A DNA stretch of 64,000 bases from Nonomuraea angiospora (lineage in GTDB: Bacteria > Actinomycetota > Actinomycetes > Streptosporangiales > Streptosporangiaceae). Position numbers and translations under genes: made by a program. The notes under the pieces were generated by a model. The model was not told the origin of the DNA. It ran no database searches and saw only the letters and a list, made by a program, of their open reading frames with translations. Positions within the stretch are counted from its first letter, which is position 1. The number at the start of each line of letters is the position of its first letter. Shown here piece by piece: positions 42,376-51,819 of this stretch. The DNA lies in contig NZ_JADBEK010000001.1 in the NCBI RefSeq assembly GCF_014873145.1, positions 3,100,001 to 3,164,000 of the forward strand, written 5' to 3'.

Positions 42376-43260
42376 CTAGCGCGTGGAACCGGAATCCTCC
42401 CCGGGGCGATCGTCGTCGACCGGAGCGGAGTCCTCCACCAGCGGGGAGGCCTCGTCGTCGGACAGGTGGGAGAAGTCCTCGGTGGCGGGCATGCGCTTCT
42501 CGCGCACGAACATGAAGAACTCGGCCAGGAAGTACAGCACGACCATGGGCGCGGCCAGCGCCATCATCGTCAGCGGGTCGCCGCCGGGCGTGATGACCGC
42601 GCCGAAGACGAACATGGCGAAGACCACCCAGCGGCGGTGCTTCTTGACCGTGGCGTGGGGGAGCACGCCGATGATGTTGAGGAACACCAGCAGTAGCGGC
42701 AGCTCGAACGAGATGCCGAAGATCACCACCATGATCAGCACGTAGTTGACGTACTCGTCGATCTGGATGATGGCCACGGTGTCGCTCGGCGCGAACCCGA
42801 GCAGGATGGCCAGGCTGGTGTCCATGATGATGTACGCCAGCGCGGCGCCGATCACGAACAGCGGGATCGCCAGCCCGAGGAAGGCGATCGAGTAGCGCTT
42901 CTCGTTGCGGTAGAGGGCCGGGGTGACGAAGGCCCAGACCTGGTAGAGCCAGACGGGTGAGGACACGACGACGCCGACCATCGCCGAGACCTTCAACGTC
43001 AGGAAGAACGACTGGAAGATGCCGCCGTAGGTCAGCGTGCACTCGCCGACACGCAGCTGCTGGGCCTGCGGCGTCTCACAGAAGGGCTCCTTGATGAACG
43101 CCCAGACCGGATCGAAGAAGATCCACCCGATGATGATGCCCACGACGACGGCGACGGCCGCGATGAGCAACCTGTTGCGCAGCTCGCGCAGGTGCTCCAT
43201 GAGGGGCATGCGGCCCTCGGAGTCGGGTGCGGGCCGGCTCGACCGTTTGAGCAGCGCCAT
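42376..43260 (-). CDS. tatC: twin-arginine translocase subunit TatC
   Basis: 294 residues, six membrane segments. MPLMEHLRELRNRL (TatC N-terminal motif), PVWLYQVWAFVTPALYRNEK and FGISFELPLLLVF are all family hallmarks. Receives folded substrates with twin-arginine signals. The C-terminal acidic tail is longer than usual. Follows tatA at 31 bases. Confidence 0.97.
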   Translation of the reverse strand: MALLKRSSRPAPDSEGRMPLMEHLRELRNRLLIAAVAVVVGIIIGWIFFDPVWAFIKEPFCETPQAQQLRVGECTLTYGGIFQSFFLTLKVSAMVGVVVSSPVWLYQVWAFVTPALYRNEKRYSIAFLGLAIPLFVIGAALAYIIMDTSLAILLGFAPSDTVAIIQIDEYVNYVLIMVVIFGISFELPLLLVFLNIIGVLPHATVKKHRRWVVFAMFVFGAVITPGGDPLTMMALAAPMVVLYFLAEFFMFVREKRMPATEDFSHLSDDEASPLVEDSAPVDDDRPGEDSGSTR

Positions 43261-43291
43261 CTAGCAGTCCAGGTGACGAGGAGGGATGGGA

Positions 43292-43630
43292 TCAGACGCG
43301 CTTTTCAGCCTGGGAGGCGGCGCTGGCACGCAGCCTGGCGGCCTGCTCCTCAAGCTGCCTGGCCTGCTCCTCCGCCGAGAGCGTGGGGGCGGGGACGGCC
43401 TGGATCTGCTGGGGCTGCGCCGGCTGGGGCTGGGGCTGAGCCGGGGCCTGCGCCTGCGCCTGGACGGTGTGGTTGTCGTCGTCGTCCTCACGGAGCTTGG
43501 CCGTCTCGGACTTGAAGATGCGCAGCGACCTGCCGACGCCGCGGGCCATCTCGGGCAGCTTCTTCGCACCGAACAGCAGGACTAGCACCAGCGCGATGAT
43601 CAGAAGTTCGGGGACTCCGAGATTCGACAT
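43292..43630 (-). CDS. tatA: twin-arginine translocase subunit TatA
   Basis: 112 residues. [38 protein letters not shown]: single membrane helix, FGAKKLP hinge, amphipathic helix. Long tail rich in Gln, Pro and Ala. Pore-forming partner of TatC. Confidence 0.97.
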   Translation of the reverse strand: MSNLGVPELLIIALVLVLLFGAKKLPEMARGVGRSLRIFKSETAKLREDDDDNHTVQAQAQAPAQPQPQPAQPQQIQAVPAPTLSAEEQARQLEEQAARLRASAASQAEKRV

Positions 43631-43659
43631 GAAACGCCCTTTTCTAGCGAGTGCCTGTT

Positions 43660-43860
43660 TCAGCCACGATCGTACGCTGCCTGGGGCGTGGTCTCACCCC
43701 CCTGGCCCGCCAATCTGGCCCGCCTCGGCTCCAGCTGGGCCGTCGCCTCGGCGATTTCCCTCTTCAGGGTACGTGCCGCCACGACGACGCGGGCACCCGC
43801 GATCCCGACCACGCCGAGCCCCGCCACGCACAGCCCGGCCGCCACGTAGATCCACGTCAT
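43660..43860 (-). CDS. small membrane-anchored protein, 66 residues
   Basis: ATG 43860 overlaps the PafC stop (ATGA). One hydrophobic segment ([26 protein letters not shown]) and a basic/amphipathic C-terminal region. Ends 29 bases before tatA. Common between PafC and TatA in this group; function unknown. Confidence 0.7.
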   Translation of the reverse strand: MTWIYVAAGLCVAGLGVVGIAGARVVVAARTLKREIAEATAQLEPRRARLAGQGGETTPQAAYDRG

Positions 43861-44822
43861 GACTGGTGAGCGTACAGGGCCAGGGCCCGCTCGGCCTCCT
43901 GGCGCACGGTCTCGGCCATCTCGGGGGGTGAGACGACCCGGCCGGTGTCGCCCAAGCGCAGCGCCAGCTTGAGGATCCAGTCCTCGTCGCGGGCCCGCAG
44001 CGCCACCCGCAGCCGCCCCTCGCCCAGCTCGGTGACCTGCTCGCACGGGTAGTACTCGGCCACCCACCGCCCGGCGGCGCTGAGCTCCAGCTCGACCAGC
44101 TCGTCGGTGGGCGAGGGCCGGAAGACGCCCCGGGTGACGTCGATGGGCTCGGCCTCGGCCGGCGGGTCGGCGGGCACGTCGAGCACCTCCACGCCGAGCA
44201 TCCGGTCGAGCCTGAACAGCCGCATCGCCTCGGCCCGGTAGCACCAGCCCTCCAGGTAGGTGCGGCCGTCGACGACCACGACCCGCGTGGGGTCGACCTC
44301 GCGCGGCGTCACCTCGTCGCGCCCGGGCACGTAGTAGCGCAGCGACAGCCGGCGGCCCCTGGTGAGCCCCTCGCGCACGCGCGGCAGCGCGTCGGGGGCG
44401 GCGTCCACGTCGACCGCGAGCTGGCTGCTGAGGGTGGCGGCGCCCTCGCCGGCGGCCCGCTCCAGCTTGGCCGTCACGCGGGGCAGCGCGTCGCCCGGCA
44501 CTTCCGCGAGCTCGGGGGTCGCGGCCAGCATCCGCAGCGCGACCAGCAGCGCGCTGGCCTCGTCGATGCCCAGCCGCAGCGGCCTGGCGATGGTCTCGGC
44601 GTTGTCGATGATGATCTCGCCGCCGTCCCAGGAGACGTCGATGAGGTCGCCGGGGGTGTGGCCGGGCAGGCCGCACATCCACACGAGCTGCAGGTCGTCG
44701 ATGAGCTGCTTCTCGCTCAGCCCGAACACCGCGGCCACCTCGTCGACCTGCGCCCCCGGGTGGGACATCAGGTACGGCACCAGCGCCAGCAGCCTGGGCA
44801 GCCGGTCGGCCGACCCGCTCAT
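43857..44822 (-). CDS. pafC: WYL-domain regulator PafC
   Basis: 321 residues. HTH at the N-terminus (EVAAVFGLSEKQLIDDLQLVWMCGLPG), then a WYL domain with TYLEGWCYRAEAMRLFRLDRML, and the C-terminal WCX region. PafB and PafC together activate DNA-damage genes in mycobacteria and bind single-stranded DNA through WYL. Starts 13 bases after the pafB stop. Confidence 0.93.
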   Translation of the reverse strand: MSGSADRLPRLLALVPYLMSHPGAQVDEVAAVFGLSEKQLIDDLQLVWMCGLPGHTPGDLIDVSWDGGEIIIDNAETIARPLRLGIDEASALLVALRMLAATPELAEVPGDALPRVTAKLERAAGEGAATLSSQLAVDVDAAPDALPRVREGLTRGRRLSLRYYVPGRDEVTPREVDPTRVVVVDGRTYLEGWCYRAEAMRLFRLDRMLGVEVLDVPADPPAEAEPIDVTRGVFRPSPTDELVELELSAAGRWVAEYYPCEQVTELGEGRLRVALRARDEDWILKLALRLGDTGRVVSPPEMAETVRQEAERALALYAHQS

Positions 44823-44835
44823 CTCAGCTCCTCTG

Positions 44836-45822
44836 TCATGCCATTGCCCCCTTCAGTCGGCGGATGACGGCCTCGCGGGCGTCCGGCGGCTCGACGACCT
44901 CCACGTCGGCGCCGAGGCTGGCCATCCAGCCGGCCAGGCGTTCGGGGTCGGTGAAGGGCAGGTCGGCCTCGTCCCACCCGCCGTCCCCCGTGCGCACGGC
45001 CGAGGCGAGCTGCCGAAGCCCCTCGCACGTGCCCTGGCGTACGCGCACGACGGCCACCCGCTCGTCCGTCGAGTCGTCGGGAAAGCCGACCATACCCCGC
45101 AGATCGACCCCTTCGGGCACCTCGACGGCTCCGGGCCTGCCCATGACGGTGACCTGGCCGGTGACGCGGCTGAGCCGGAAGACGCGCGGCGCCTGCCGGT
45201 CGCGGTCGAACCCGGCCACGTACCAGCGGCCGTTGCGGCTGACCACGCCCCACGGCTCGACGGTGCGGGCGCGCACGCTCTCGCTGCCGGCGCTGCGGTA
45301 GTCGAAGCGCACCACGCGCCGGTCGCGCACGGCGTCCCACAGCGCGGGGAAGGCCGGGTCGCGGGTGTCCACGCGCAGCTCCAGCGCGCCCCCTCCCATG
45401 GACGCGCCCATGACCCCGCCCATGGACGCGCCGACGGGCCGGTCGGTGGCCACGCCGCCGGCGCGCAGCTTCAGCAGCGCCCCCGAGGCGGCCTCGGCCA
45501 GGCTGGCCCGCTGCCACACCTGCGCGGCCAGGCCGAGCACGGCGGCCTCGTCGGGCTCCAGGGTGATCTCCGGCAGCTCGTACGACTCGCGCTCGATCCG
45601 GTAGCCCGGCTCGTCCTCCCAGGGGTCGCGCACCACGTCGATGGGGATGCCGATCTCGCGCAGCTCGTTCTTGTCACGCTCGAACATGCGCTGGAACGCC
45701 TCGTCGCCATCGCGGTCGTAGCCGGGGACGGCCTGGCGGATCTGCTCGGCCGACAGTGGCCTCCGGGTGGCGAGCAGGCAGATCACGAGATTGAGCAACC
45801 GTTCGGTCTTCCGGCGCGACAT
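44836..45822 (-). CDS. pafB: WYL-domain regulator PafB
   Basis: 328 residues from ATG 45822. MSRRKTERLLNLVICLL start, HTH, WYL domain (WYVAGFDRDRQAPRVFRLSRVTG). An insertion with a repeated Gly-Ala-Ser-Met-Gly-Gly element (GASMGGVMGASMGGG) separates the HTH-adjacent helix from the WYL domain and looks like a short tandem repeat. First gene of the leftward operon; GTG 45831 is too close to its GGAGGAGG. Divergent from DUF3866 gene. Confidence 0.93.
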   Translation of the reverse strand: MSRRKTERLLNLVICLLATRRPLSAEQIRQAVPGYDRDGDEAFQRMFERDKNELREIGIPIDVVRDPWEDEPGYRIERESYELPEITLEPDEAAVLGLAAQVWQRASLAEAASGALLKLRAGGVATDRPVGASMGGVMGASMGGGALELRVDTRDPAFPALWDAVRDRRVVRFDYRSAGSESVRARTVEPWGVVSRNGRWYVAGFDRDRQAPRVFRLSRVTGQVTVMGRPGAVEVPEGVDLRGMVGFPDDSTDERVAVVRVRQGTCEGLRQLASAVRTGDGGWDEADLPFTDPERLAGWMASLGADVEVVEPPDAREAVIRRLKGAMA

Positions 45823-45860
45823 CTGCCTCACTCCTCCTCCATCGACGCTACCCTGCCCCC

Positions 45861-46928
45861 GTGATCAGATGGCGCAAGGGCGAGGTTGTACGGATCCGAC
45901 GCGAGTGGCCGGGAGCGGTGGAGCTGGACGTCGCCGTCCCCGAAGGGGAGTGCCGGGCGCTGGCCTATCCGCCGTTGGTCGGCCGCCCGGAACCCGGCGA
46001 CGAGGTGCTGCTCAACACGACGGCACTCGCGATGGGTCTCGGTACGGGAGGTTACGCCATGGTGGTGGCCGTCCCGAACCGTTTGCCGCAAGATCCCGCC
46101 GGTCCGGGTCACCTGGTGAAGGCCCGATACACGCCGCTGCAGGCCACGGTGCTGGGCGCCGACGAGCAGGACTCCCCGCATCACGACAGATTGCGCGAGG
46201 CCGACTCCCTCGACGGGATGCCGGTGGTGGTGGCCGACCTGCACTCGGCGCTGGCGCCGATCCTGTGCGGCCTGTACGCCGACCGGCCCGGCACGCGGGT
46301 GGCGTACGTGATGCAGGACGGCGGCGCGCTGCCGGTGTGGTTCTCGATGGCGGCGGCCCGGTTGCGCGAGATCGGCTGGCTGGCGGGCGTGGTGACGGTC
46401 GGGCAGTCGTTCGGCGGCGACGTGGAGGCGGTGACCGTCCACACCGGGCTGCTGGCGGCCCGGCACGTGCTGGAGGCCGACGTGGCGATCGTCGCGCAGG
46501 GCCCCGGCAACCTGGGCACGGGCACCAGGTGGGGCTTCTCGGGGGTGTCGGCGGGCGAGGCGGTGAACGCGGCGGGCGTGCTGCGCGGCCGCCCGGTGGC
46601 GGCGCTGCGGGTCAGCGAGGGTGACCCGCGCGAGCGCCACTACGGGGTCTCGCACCACTCGCTGACCGCCTACGGCCGGGTCGCCCTGACACCCGCCGAC
46701 GTGCCGGTGCCGCAGCTGCCCGGGGAGTTCGGCGAGCGGGTCAGGGACCAGTCGGAGCTGCTGGCCGTCCGGCACCGCCTGGTGCCGGTGCCGGTGGAGG
46801 GCCTGCACGAGGCGCTGCGGGAGTCCCCGGTGCGCCTGTCGACGATGGGCAGGGGTTTGGAGGAGGACCTGGCCTACTTCGTGGCCTCGGCGGCGGCGGG
46901 CAGGCTGGCGGCCTCGCTGCTGGGGTAG
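45861..46928 (+). CDS. DUF3866 family protein
   Basis: 355 residues, GTG start. RIRREWPGAVELDVAV, ALAYPPLVG, VLLNTTALAMGLGTGGYAMV and IVAQGPGNLGTGTRWGFSG are typical of DUF3866 proteins, which lie beside pafB in actinobacteria. No known activity. Its last 55 bases overlap the convergent DUF3291 gene. Confidence 0.9.
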   Translation: MIRWRKGEVVRIRREWPGAVELDVAVPEGECRALAYPPLVGRPEPGDEVLLNTTALAMGLGTGGYAMVVAVPNRLPQDPAGPGHLVKARYTPLQATVLGADEQDSPHHDRLREADSLDGMPVVVADLHSALAPILCGLYADRPGTRVAYVMQDGGALPVWFSMAAARLREIGWLAGVVTVGQSFGGDVEAVTVHTGLLAARHVLEADVAIVAQGPGNLGTGTRWGFSGVSAGEAVNAAGVLRGRPVAALRVSEGDPRERHYGVSHHSLTAYGRVALTPADVPVPQLPGEFGERVRDQSELLAVRHRLVPVPVEGLHEALRESPVRLSTMGRGLEEDLAYFVASAAAGRLAASLLG

Positions 46929-47353
46929 GAGTCCTTGAACGTGAACGCCTCGGGGCTGGGCCCCTCGGCCTTGAGGCGCTCCAGCCGCGCCATGCCCTCG
47001 GCCAGCGACGGGATGTGACCCTCGGGGATCCACCACATCACCATGTACGGCTCCGCCATGCGCAGGAACCACTCCCTGCGCCGGCGCAGCACGCCCAGGT
47101 GGGCGCTGCGGTAGGTGTAGTCCCACAGGGTGTCCAGCGACTCCCACACCGAGAAGTTGATCAGCAGGTGGTCGCCGTAGTCGTGGATGACGGTGGCGGT
47201 GGGGTCGCTCTCGCTCTCCTTCAGCCGCCACACGAACCCGGGGGCTTCGTCGGCGATGGTGTTGATCGGCTCGAGGAGGGCGACGAACTCGGCGAGCTCC
47301 TGACTGTCGATGGGCGCGCGCAGATGGGCGATGTTCAGCTCAGCGAGATGCAT
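46874..47353 (-). CDS. DUF3291 family protein
   Basis: 159 residues from ATG 47353. LAELNIAHLRAPIDSQELAEF, APGFVWRLKE, NFSVWESLDTLWDYTYRS and EPYMVMWWIPEGHIP are the DUF3291 blocks (dimeric alpha/beta-barrel-like fold). Follows the regulator gene at 33 bases, so probably its target and partner. Function unknown. Confidence 0.88.
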   Translation of the reverse strand: MHLAELNIAHLRAPIDSQELAEFVALLEPINTIADEAPGFVWRLKESESDPTATVIHDYGDHLLINFSVWESLDTLWDYTYRSAHLGVLRRRREWFLRMAEPYMVMWWIPEGHIPSLAEGMARLERLKAEGPSPEAFTFKDSYPSSEAASLPAAAEATK

Positions 47354-47386
47354 GACGCTCAGCACACCACCCCTTCGCCTTCTATG

Positions 47387-48031
47387 TCAATCCTCATTTG
47401 TTTTAGAGAGGGAGACGCAGCACTCCCCCGGCCGCGGATCGAGCCTGGCCCTGCCCGGCTCGTCGCCGAGCCCTTCGAGCAGCCCCTGGCACAGGGCCAG
47501 GTTCATGGAGCACACCAGCAGCGGCTGCTCCTCGGCCAGCACGTGGAACGGGCAGTTGCGCAGCCGCAGCGCGCCGCCCTCCTCGTACGGCTCGTAGCCG
47601 CGCTCCCTGAGCACCTGCTCGACCGGCTCACCGGCGTGCCCCTTGGCCAGCCGGGCGCCCGCCTCGCGCGCCGCCCGCTCGGCCCGCTCCTCCGCGCCCA
47701 GCGCGTCGACGACCTCGGCCAGGACGGAGGCGAGCGCGGCGTAGTCGCGCGGCGGCAGGCTCACCGACCGCTCACCCCTGGCCCGGCGGTAGACCTTGGC
47801 GGGCCGGCCGCTGCCCGGCCCCTTCTTCTCCTGCTGCCGGAAGCCGCTCTCGAGCAGCCCCGCCTCGACGAGCTTGTCGAGGTGGTGGCCGGCGAGGGTC
47901 CTGGAGACGCCCGCGGCCTCGGCCGCCTCCCCCCTGCCCACGTCGCCGCCGCGGCTCGCGACGGCCGCGTACAGGCTGCGGCGTACGGGGTCGTGCAGGA
48001 GGGCCAGCGCGTCGAGGTCGTCGCTACTCAC
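47387..48031 (-). CDS. ArsR-type regulator with Cys-rich C-terminal domain (possible Fe-S sensor)
   Basis: 214 residues, GTG start. N-terminal winged helix (LHDPVRRSLYAAVASRGG, AAEAAGVSRTLAGHHLDKLVEAGLL). The C-terminal half has a conserved NCPFHVLAEEQPLLVC...LC...ECC arrangement (five or six Cys) resembling the SufR/COG2345 family, where Cys ligands bind a [4Fe-4S] cluster. In an apparent operon with a secreted Cys protein upstream and DUF3291 downstream. Confidence 0.8.
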   Translation of the reverse strand: MSSDDLDALALLHDPVRRSLYAAVASRGGDVGRGEAAEAAGVSRTLAGHHLDKLVEAGLLESGFRQQEKKGPGSGRPAKVYRRARGERSVSLPPRDYAALASVLAEVVDALGAEERAERAAREAGARLAKGHAGEPVEQVLRERGYEPYEEGGALRLRNCPFHVLAEEQPLLVCSMNLALCQGLLEGLGDEPGRARLDPRPGECCVSLSKTNED

Positions 48032-48040
48032 AACGGGAGT

Positions 48041-48406
48041 CTATGAAAGCTTCCGCTCCACGTGCGTGTACGTGCACGCGCGGCTGGCGTTGGACGGGAC
48101 GTTGCCGTACCTGCGCCAGCACGCCCCCTTCTTGATCACCCAGATGTCGACCCACTCGGGCGCGTGGTAGCGGCGGTAGGCGGCCTTGGCGTTCTTCAGC
48201 ACGCGGGCGGCCACGACCCTGGCCTGGGCCTTGCCGGAGGCGGAGGTGTTCACCCACGTCGTGCCGGCGTCGCCGCCGACGACGCAGGGCTTCTTGACGC
48301 CCTTGCAGAAGGGCGGGTCGCCGGCGGCGGCGGCGGCCGTGGCGCCGCCGAGGAGGACGGCTAAGGCGGAGGCGATGACCAGGAAAGTACGGAACATGAG
48401 GATCAT
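48041..48406 (-). CDS. small secreted protein with four Cys
   Basis: 121 residues from ATG 48406 (ATG 48397 also possible). Signal peptide TFLVIASALAVLLGGATAAAAA, then a basic mature domain with Cys in PPFC, KKPC, KGAC and SRAC, suggesting two disulfides. Unknown function. Starts six bases after the FKBP stop and ends nine bases before the regulator's GTG, so it shares their mRNA. Confidence 0.65.
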   Translation of the reverse strand: MILMFRTFLVIASALAVLLGGATAAAAAGDPPFCKGVKKPCVVGGDAGTTWVNTSASGKAQARVVAARVLKNAKAAYRRYHAPEWVDIWVIKKGACWRRYGNVPSNASRACTYTHVERKLS

Positions 48407-48412
48407 CCTGCC

Positions 48413-49312
48413 TCAATAGGCGGCGATGACGTCCACGACGTAGACGAGCGTGTCGGTGCCCGTGATGCCGTGGGCGGGGTCGCCGGCGGGGCCGTAGCCG
48501 TACGAGGGCGGGACGACCATCAGGACCCGGCTGCCGGCGGGCACCCCGACCAGGGCCGCCTCCCACCCCTTGGGCACGCCGCCGTCGCCGATCCTGAACG
48601 CCTTCGGCCGGCCGCTCGCCCAGGTGGCCTCGAAGACGCGGCGGCGGCTCCAGATCGCGCCCTCGTACTGGGCGACCACGAGCTGCCCGGCCCGCGTGCC
48701 GCGCCCCTCGCCCCTGGACAGCACCTTGACCTCGAACGCGGCCGGCGGGGCGGTGGCGGGCACCTCCAGCCCGGGCGGGGCACCGGCGGTGACGCGCACG
48801 CCCGCCAGCGAGCCGCCGCCCGCCTCGACCGAGGCGCCCTTGGGGTGGGCGCCGAGGATGTCGACGACGTAGACCAGCTCGTCATCGGGCCCGACGCCGG
48901 GCGGCAGGCGCGCGCCACGGCGTTGATCGGGCGGGACGGCTGCCAGGACCCGGCTGCCGACCCTGCGGCCCCGCAGCGCCCCGTCCAGCCCCGGCGGCAG
49001 CTCCCCCAGCGGGAACGCGGCCGGGGTGCCGCGGTCGAAGGTGGAGTCGACCAGGCGGTTGTCCCCGCCGTCCCAGACGTGCGCGGTGTACTGGACGATC
49101 GCCGTGTCGTCCGCGCCGAGCCGGGCGCCGTCGCCGGTCGCCAGCTCCTCGACCTTGAGCCCGGCCGCCGGGCCGCCGCCCGCGAAGGTGATCGTCGGCC
49201 TGGCCCCGAACGGGCCGTCCACCGTCATACCGAGCTCGCGCGCGGCGCCGCCCGAGCAGCCGGCCAGCAGGAGGAGGACCGGCAGTAACGCGGCGGTACG
49301 GCGGTGCGGCAT
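48413..49312 (-). CDS. double-domain FKBP-type peptidyl-prolyl isomerase lipoprotein
   Basis: About 300 residues. Lipobox LAGC (Cys19). Two FKBP-like domains: first with VQYTAHVWDGGDNRLVDSTFDRG and GELPPGLDGALRGRRVGSRVLAAV, second with VAQYEGAIWSRRRVFEATWASG and GVPKGWEAALVGVPAGSRVLMVVPPSYGYG. Domain 1 is degenerate, domain 2 nearer to active FKBP. Two possible ATG starts (49312 and 49348) lie in copies of a duplicated ribosome site and start region. Confidence 0.88.
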   Translation of the reverse strand: MPHRRTAALLPVLLLLAGCSGGAARELGMTVDGPFGARPTITFAGGGPAAGLKVEELATGDGARLGADDTAIVQYTAHVWDGGDNRLVDSTFDRGTPAAFPLGELPPGLDGALRGRRVGSRVLAAVPPDQRRGARLPPGVGPDDELVYVVDILGAHPKGASVEAGGGSLAGVRVTAGAPPGLEVPATAPPAAFEVKVLSRGEGRGTRAGQLVVAQYEGAIWSRRRVFEATWASGRPKAFRIGDGGVPKGWEAALVGVPAGSRVLMVVPPSYGYGPAGDPAHGITGTDTLVYVVDVIAAY

Positions 49313-49359
49313 CGGTCCTCCCACGCGGCGGTACGGCGGTGCGGGCATGGGTCCTCCCA
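49289..49359. repeat. 35/36-bp tandem duplication containing the FKBP ribosome site and start codon
   Basis: Copy A (49289-49323) and copy B (49324-49359) differ by one inserted G and one or two substitutions. Each contains, on the minus strand, GGGAGGACC and an ATG. Both ATGs are in frame, so translation could begin at 49312 or 49348. A second short tandem (13 bp, CAGACGACGGACT twice, 49429-49454) follows. Confidence 0.9.
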
Positions 49360-49453
49360 CGCGGCCGGGCTGGGCGTGGCGATGCTACCGCGTCAGGCCC
49401 GCGGGCGGGCCGGACGCGGAGGCGTGCTCAGACGACGGACTCAGACGACGGAC

Positions 49454-50386
49454 TCAGGCGGCGCCGAGGATGTCCACCACGAACACGAGGGTGCTCTTGG
49501 CGGGGATGCCCTGCTGCGCCTGGTCCCCGTAGCCGAGGTCCGGCGGGATGCTCATCACGACCCGGCTGCCGACGGGCACGCCGGCCAGGCCCTGCTGCCA
49601 GCCCTTGATGACCCCCGACAGCGGGAACTCGGCCGGCTGGCCCCGCTCCCAGCTGGAGTCGAACTGCTTGTCGCTGCCCCACAGCTTGCCCGTGTAGTGG
49701 ACGGTGAGCGTCTGGCTGGCCTCCACCTTCGGGCCGGTGCCCTCGATGAGGGTCTTGACGACGAGCTTGTCCGACGGCTTGTCGCCGGTCTTCGTGGTCA
49801 GCGTGGGCGCCTTGTCGCCGCCCGGGTTGTCGACCTTGACGCCCTTGAGGCTGTCGCCGGTCTCCTTGCCGGTGGCGGCCTTCAGCGGCGGCGGCTGGGT
49901 GCCGACGATGTCGAACACGAACACCTTGGTCGGCTCGGCCGGTTGCTGCGTGGCCTGCTGCTGGGCCATGCTGTCGTTGGCGAGCACGGCCAGCAGCCGC
50001 CCGCCGTGCTTGACCTTGGTGAAGCCCTCCTGCAGCACCTGCGGGATCTGCTGGTCGACCGCGATCGTCTCGGGCTTCTTGGTGTCGTAGGAGGAGCCCT
50101 GGACCGCGTTGCCCTTGCCGTCCCAGTTGTAGACGGTCAGGTTGACGATCACCCGGTCGCCGGCCTTGATCCCGTCACCGGTGCCCGGCTGGATCACCTC
50201 GTACGACGACTTGGTGGCGGGCGTGCCGCCGGGGAAGGTCACCGTGGGCTTGCCGCCCACGTCACCGGTGACCTTGACCCCCGACCCGGCGCCGGTGGCG
50301 CCGGTGCTCGCGCCGTCGTCGGAGCCGCAGGCGGCGGCGAACAGGATCAGTGGCACGGCGGCCAGTACGGCCAGAGCGCGGCGCAT
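49454..50386 (-). CDS. double-domain FKBP-type peptidyl-prolyl isomerase lipoprotein
   Basis: 310 residues. Lipobox AAAC (Cys20), Ser/Gly linker, then a degenerate FKBP-like domain and a well-preserved one (VHYTGKLWGSDKQFDSSWERG, VIKGWQQGLAGVPVGSRVVMSIPPDLGYG). Likely assists folding of exported proteins. Paralogous to the previous gene; both lie between pafA and the pafB cluster. ATG 50386. Confidence 0.92.
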   Translation of the reverse strand: MRRALAVLAAVPLILFAAACGSDDGASTGATGAGSGVKVTGDVGGKPTVTFPGGTPATKSSYEVIQPGTGDGIKAGDRVIVNLTVYNWDGKGNAVQGSSYDTKKPETIAVDQQIPQVLQEGFTKVKHGGRLLAVLANDSMAQQQATQQPAEPTKVFVFDIVGTQPPPLKAATGKETGDSLKGVKVDNPGGDKAPTLTTKTGDKPSDKLVVKTLIEGTGPKVEASQTLTVHYTGKLWGSDKQFDSSWERGQPAEFPLSGVIKGWQQGLAGVPVGSRVVMSIPPDLGYGDQAQQGIPAKSTLVFVVDILGAA

Positions 50387-50460
50387 GGGTTTCCCTCGGG
50401 AAGACGGCAGATTCGCGTCACCCTACCCGACATCGAGGTAGGCCCGAGGTAAACCACGCG

Positions 50461-51819
50461 CTACATCCCTGCTATGAGCTTGTCCACCCTCTCGTCCACG
50501 CTGCGGAACGGGTCCTTGCACAGCACCGTGCGCTGCGCCTGGTCGTTGAGCTTGAGATGCACCCAGTCGACGGTGAAGTCGCGCCGCTTCTCCTGCGCCT
50601 TGCGGATGAACTCGCCGCGCAGCCGGGCCCTGGTCGTCTGCGGCGGCACCGACTTGGCCTCGAAGATCTTCAGGTCGGACGCCACCCGCTCCACCGAGCC
50701 GCGCTTCTGCAGCAGGTAGAACAGGCCGCGCTTGCGGTGCACGTCGTGGTAGGCCAGGTCGAGCTGGGCCACCCTGGGCGAGGACAGCGGCAGGTCGTAC
50801 TTCTTGCGGTAACGCTCGATGAGCTGGTATTTCGTCACCCAGTCGATCTCGCGCGAGACCAGGTCGAGGTTGCCGGTGTCGACCGCGTTCAGCGTGCGCT
50901 CCCACAGCTCCAGCACCCGGTGGGCGATGGCGTCGCCGCCGCGGCGGTCGACGAAGTCCTTCGCCTTGGACAGGTATTCCTGCTGGATCTCCAGGCTGGA
51001 GGCCTCCCGCCCGTTGGCCAGACGCACCCTGCGGCGGCCGGTCATGTCGTGGGAGACCTCGCGGATGGCCCTGATCGGGTTCTCCAGCGACAGGTCACGC
51101 ATCACCGTGCCCGACTCGATCATGCGCAGCACCAGGTCGGTGGCGCCGACCTTGAGCAGCATCGTGGTCTCGCTCATGTTGGAGTCGCCGACGATGACGT
51201 GCAGGCGGCGGAACCGCTCGGCGTCGGCGTGCGGCTCGTCCCGGGTGTTGATGATGGGCCGGGACCGGGTCGTGGCGCTGGAGACGCCCTCCCAGATGTG
51301 CTCGGCCCGCTGCGAGACGCAATAGACGGCGCCGCGCGGCGTCTGCAGGACCTTGCCGGCCCCGCAGATGATCTGCCGCGTCACCAGGAACGGGATCAGC
51401 ACGTCCGCCAGCCGCCCGAACTCCCCGTGCCTGCCGACCAGGTAGTTCTCGTGGCAGCCGTAGGAGTTGCCGGCCGAGTCCGTGTTGTTCTTGAACAGAT
51501 AGATGTCACCCGCGATGCCCTCTTCGCGAAGCCGTTTCTCGGCGTCGACCAGCAGGCCCTCGAGGATGCGCTCGCCCGCCTTGTCGTGCGTGACGAGCTC
51601 GATGACGTTGTCACACTCGGGTGTGGCGTACTCAGGATGGCTGCCCACGTCGAGGTAGAGACGCGCGCCGTTGCGGAGGAAGACGTTGCTCGATCGGCCC
51701 CAGGACACGACCCGCCGGAACAGGTAGCGCGCGACCTCGTCGGGCGACAGCCTGCGCTGTCCCCTGAACGTGCAGGTCACGCCGTACTCGTTCTCCAGCC
51801 CGAAGATGCGACGATCCAT
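50461..51819 (-). CDS. pafA: Pup-protein ligase PafA
   Basis: 452 residues. [13 protein letters not shown] start, nucleotide/metal site [43 protein letters not shown]. Attaches Pup's C-terminal Glu to Lys of target proteins using ATP. ATG 51819 chosen for homology; GTG 51822 is one codon upstream. Paralogous to Dop at 60 kb. Confidence 0.96.
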   Translation of the reverse strand: MDRRIFGLENEYGVTCTFRGQRRLSPDEVARYLFRRVVSWGRSSNVFLRNGARLYLDVGSHPEYATPECDNVIELVTHDKAGERILEGLLVDAEKRLREEGIAGDIYLFKNNTDSAGNSYGCHENYLVGRHGEFGRLADVLIPFLVTRQIICGAGKVLQTPRGAVYCVSQRAEHIWEGVSSATTRSRPIINTRDEPHADAERFRRLHVIVGDSNMSETTMLLKVGATDLVLRMIESGTVMRDLSLENPIRAIREVSHDMTGRRRVRLANGREASSLEIQQEYLSKAKDFVDRRGGDAIAHRVLELWERTLNAVDTGNLDLVSREIDWVTKYQLIERYRKKYDLPLSSPRVAQLDLAYHDVHRKRGLFYLLQKRGSVERVASDLKIFEAKSVPPQTTRARLRGEFIRKAQEKRRDFTVDWVHLKLNDQAQRTVLCKDPFRSVDERVDKLIAGM

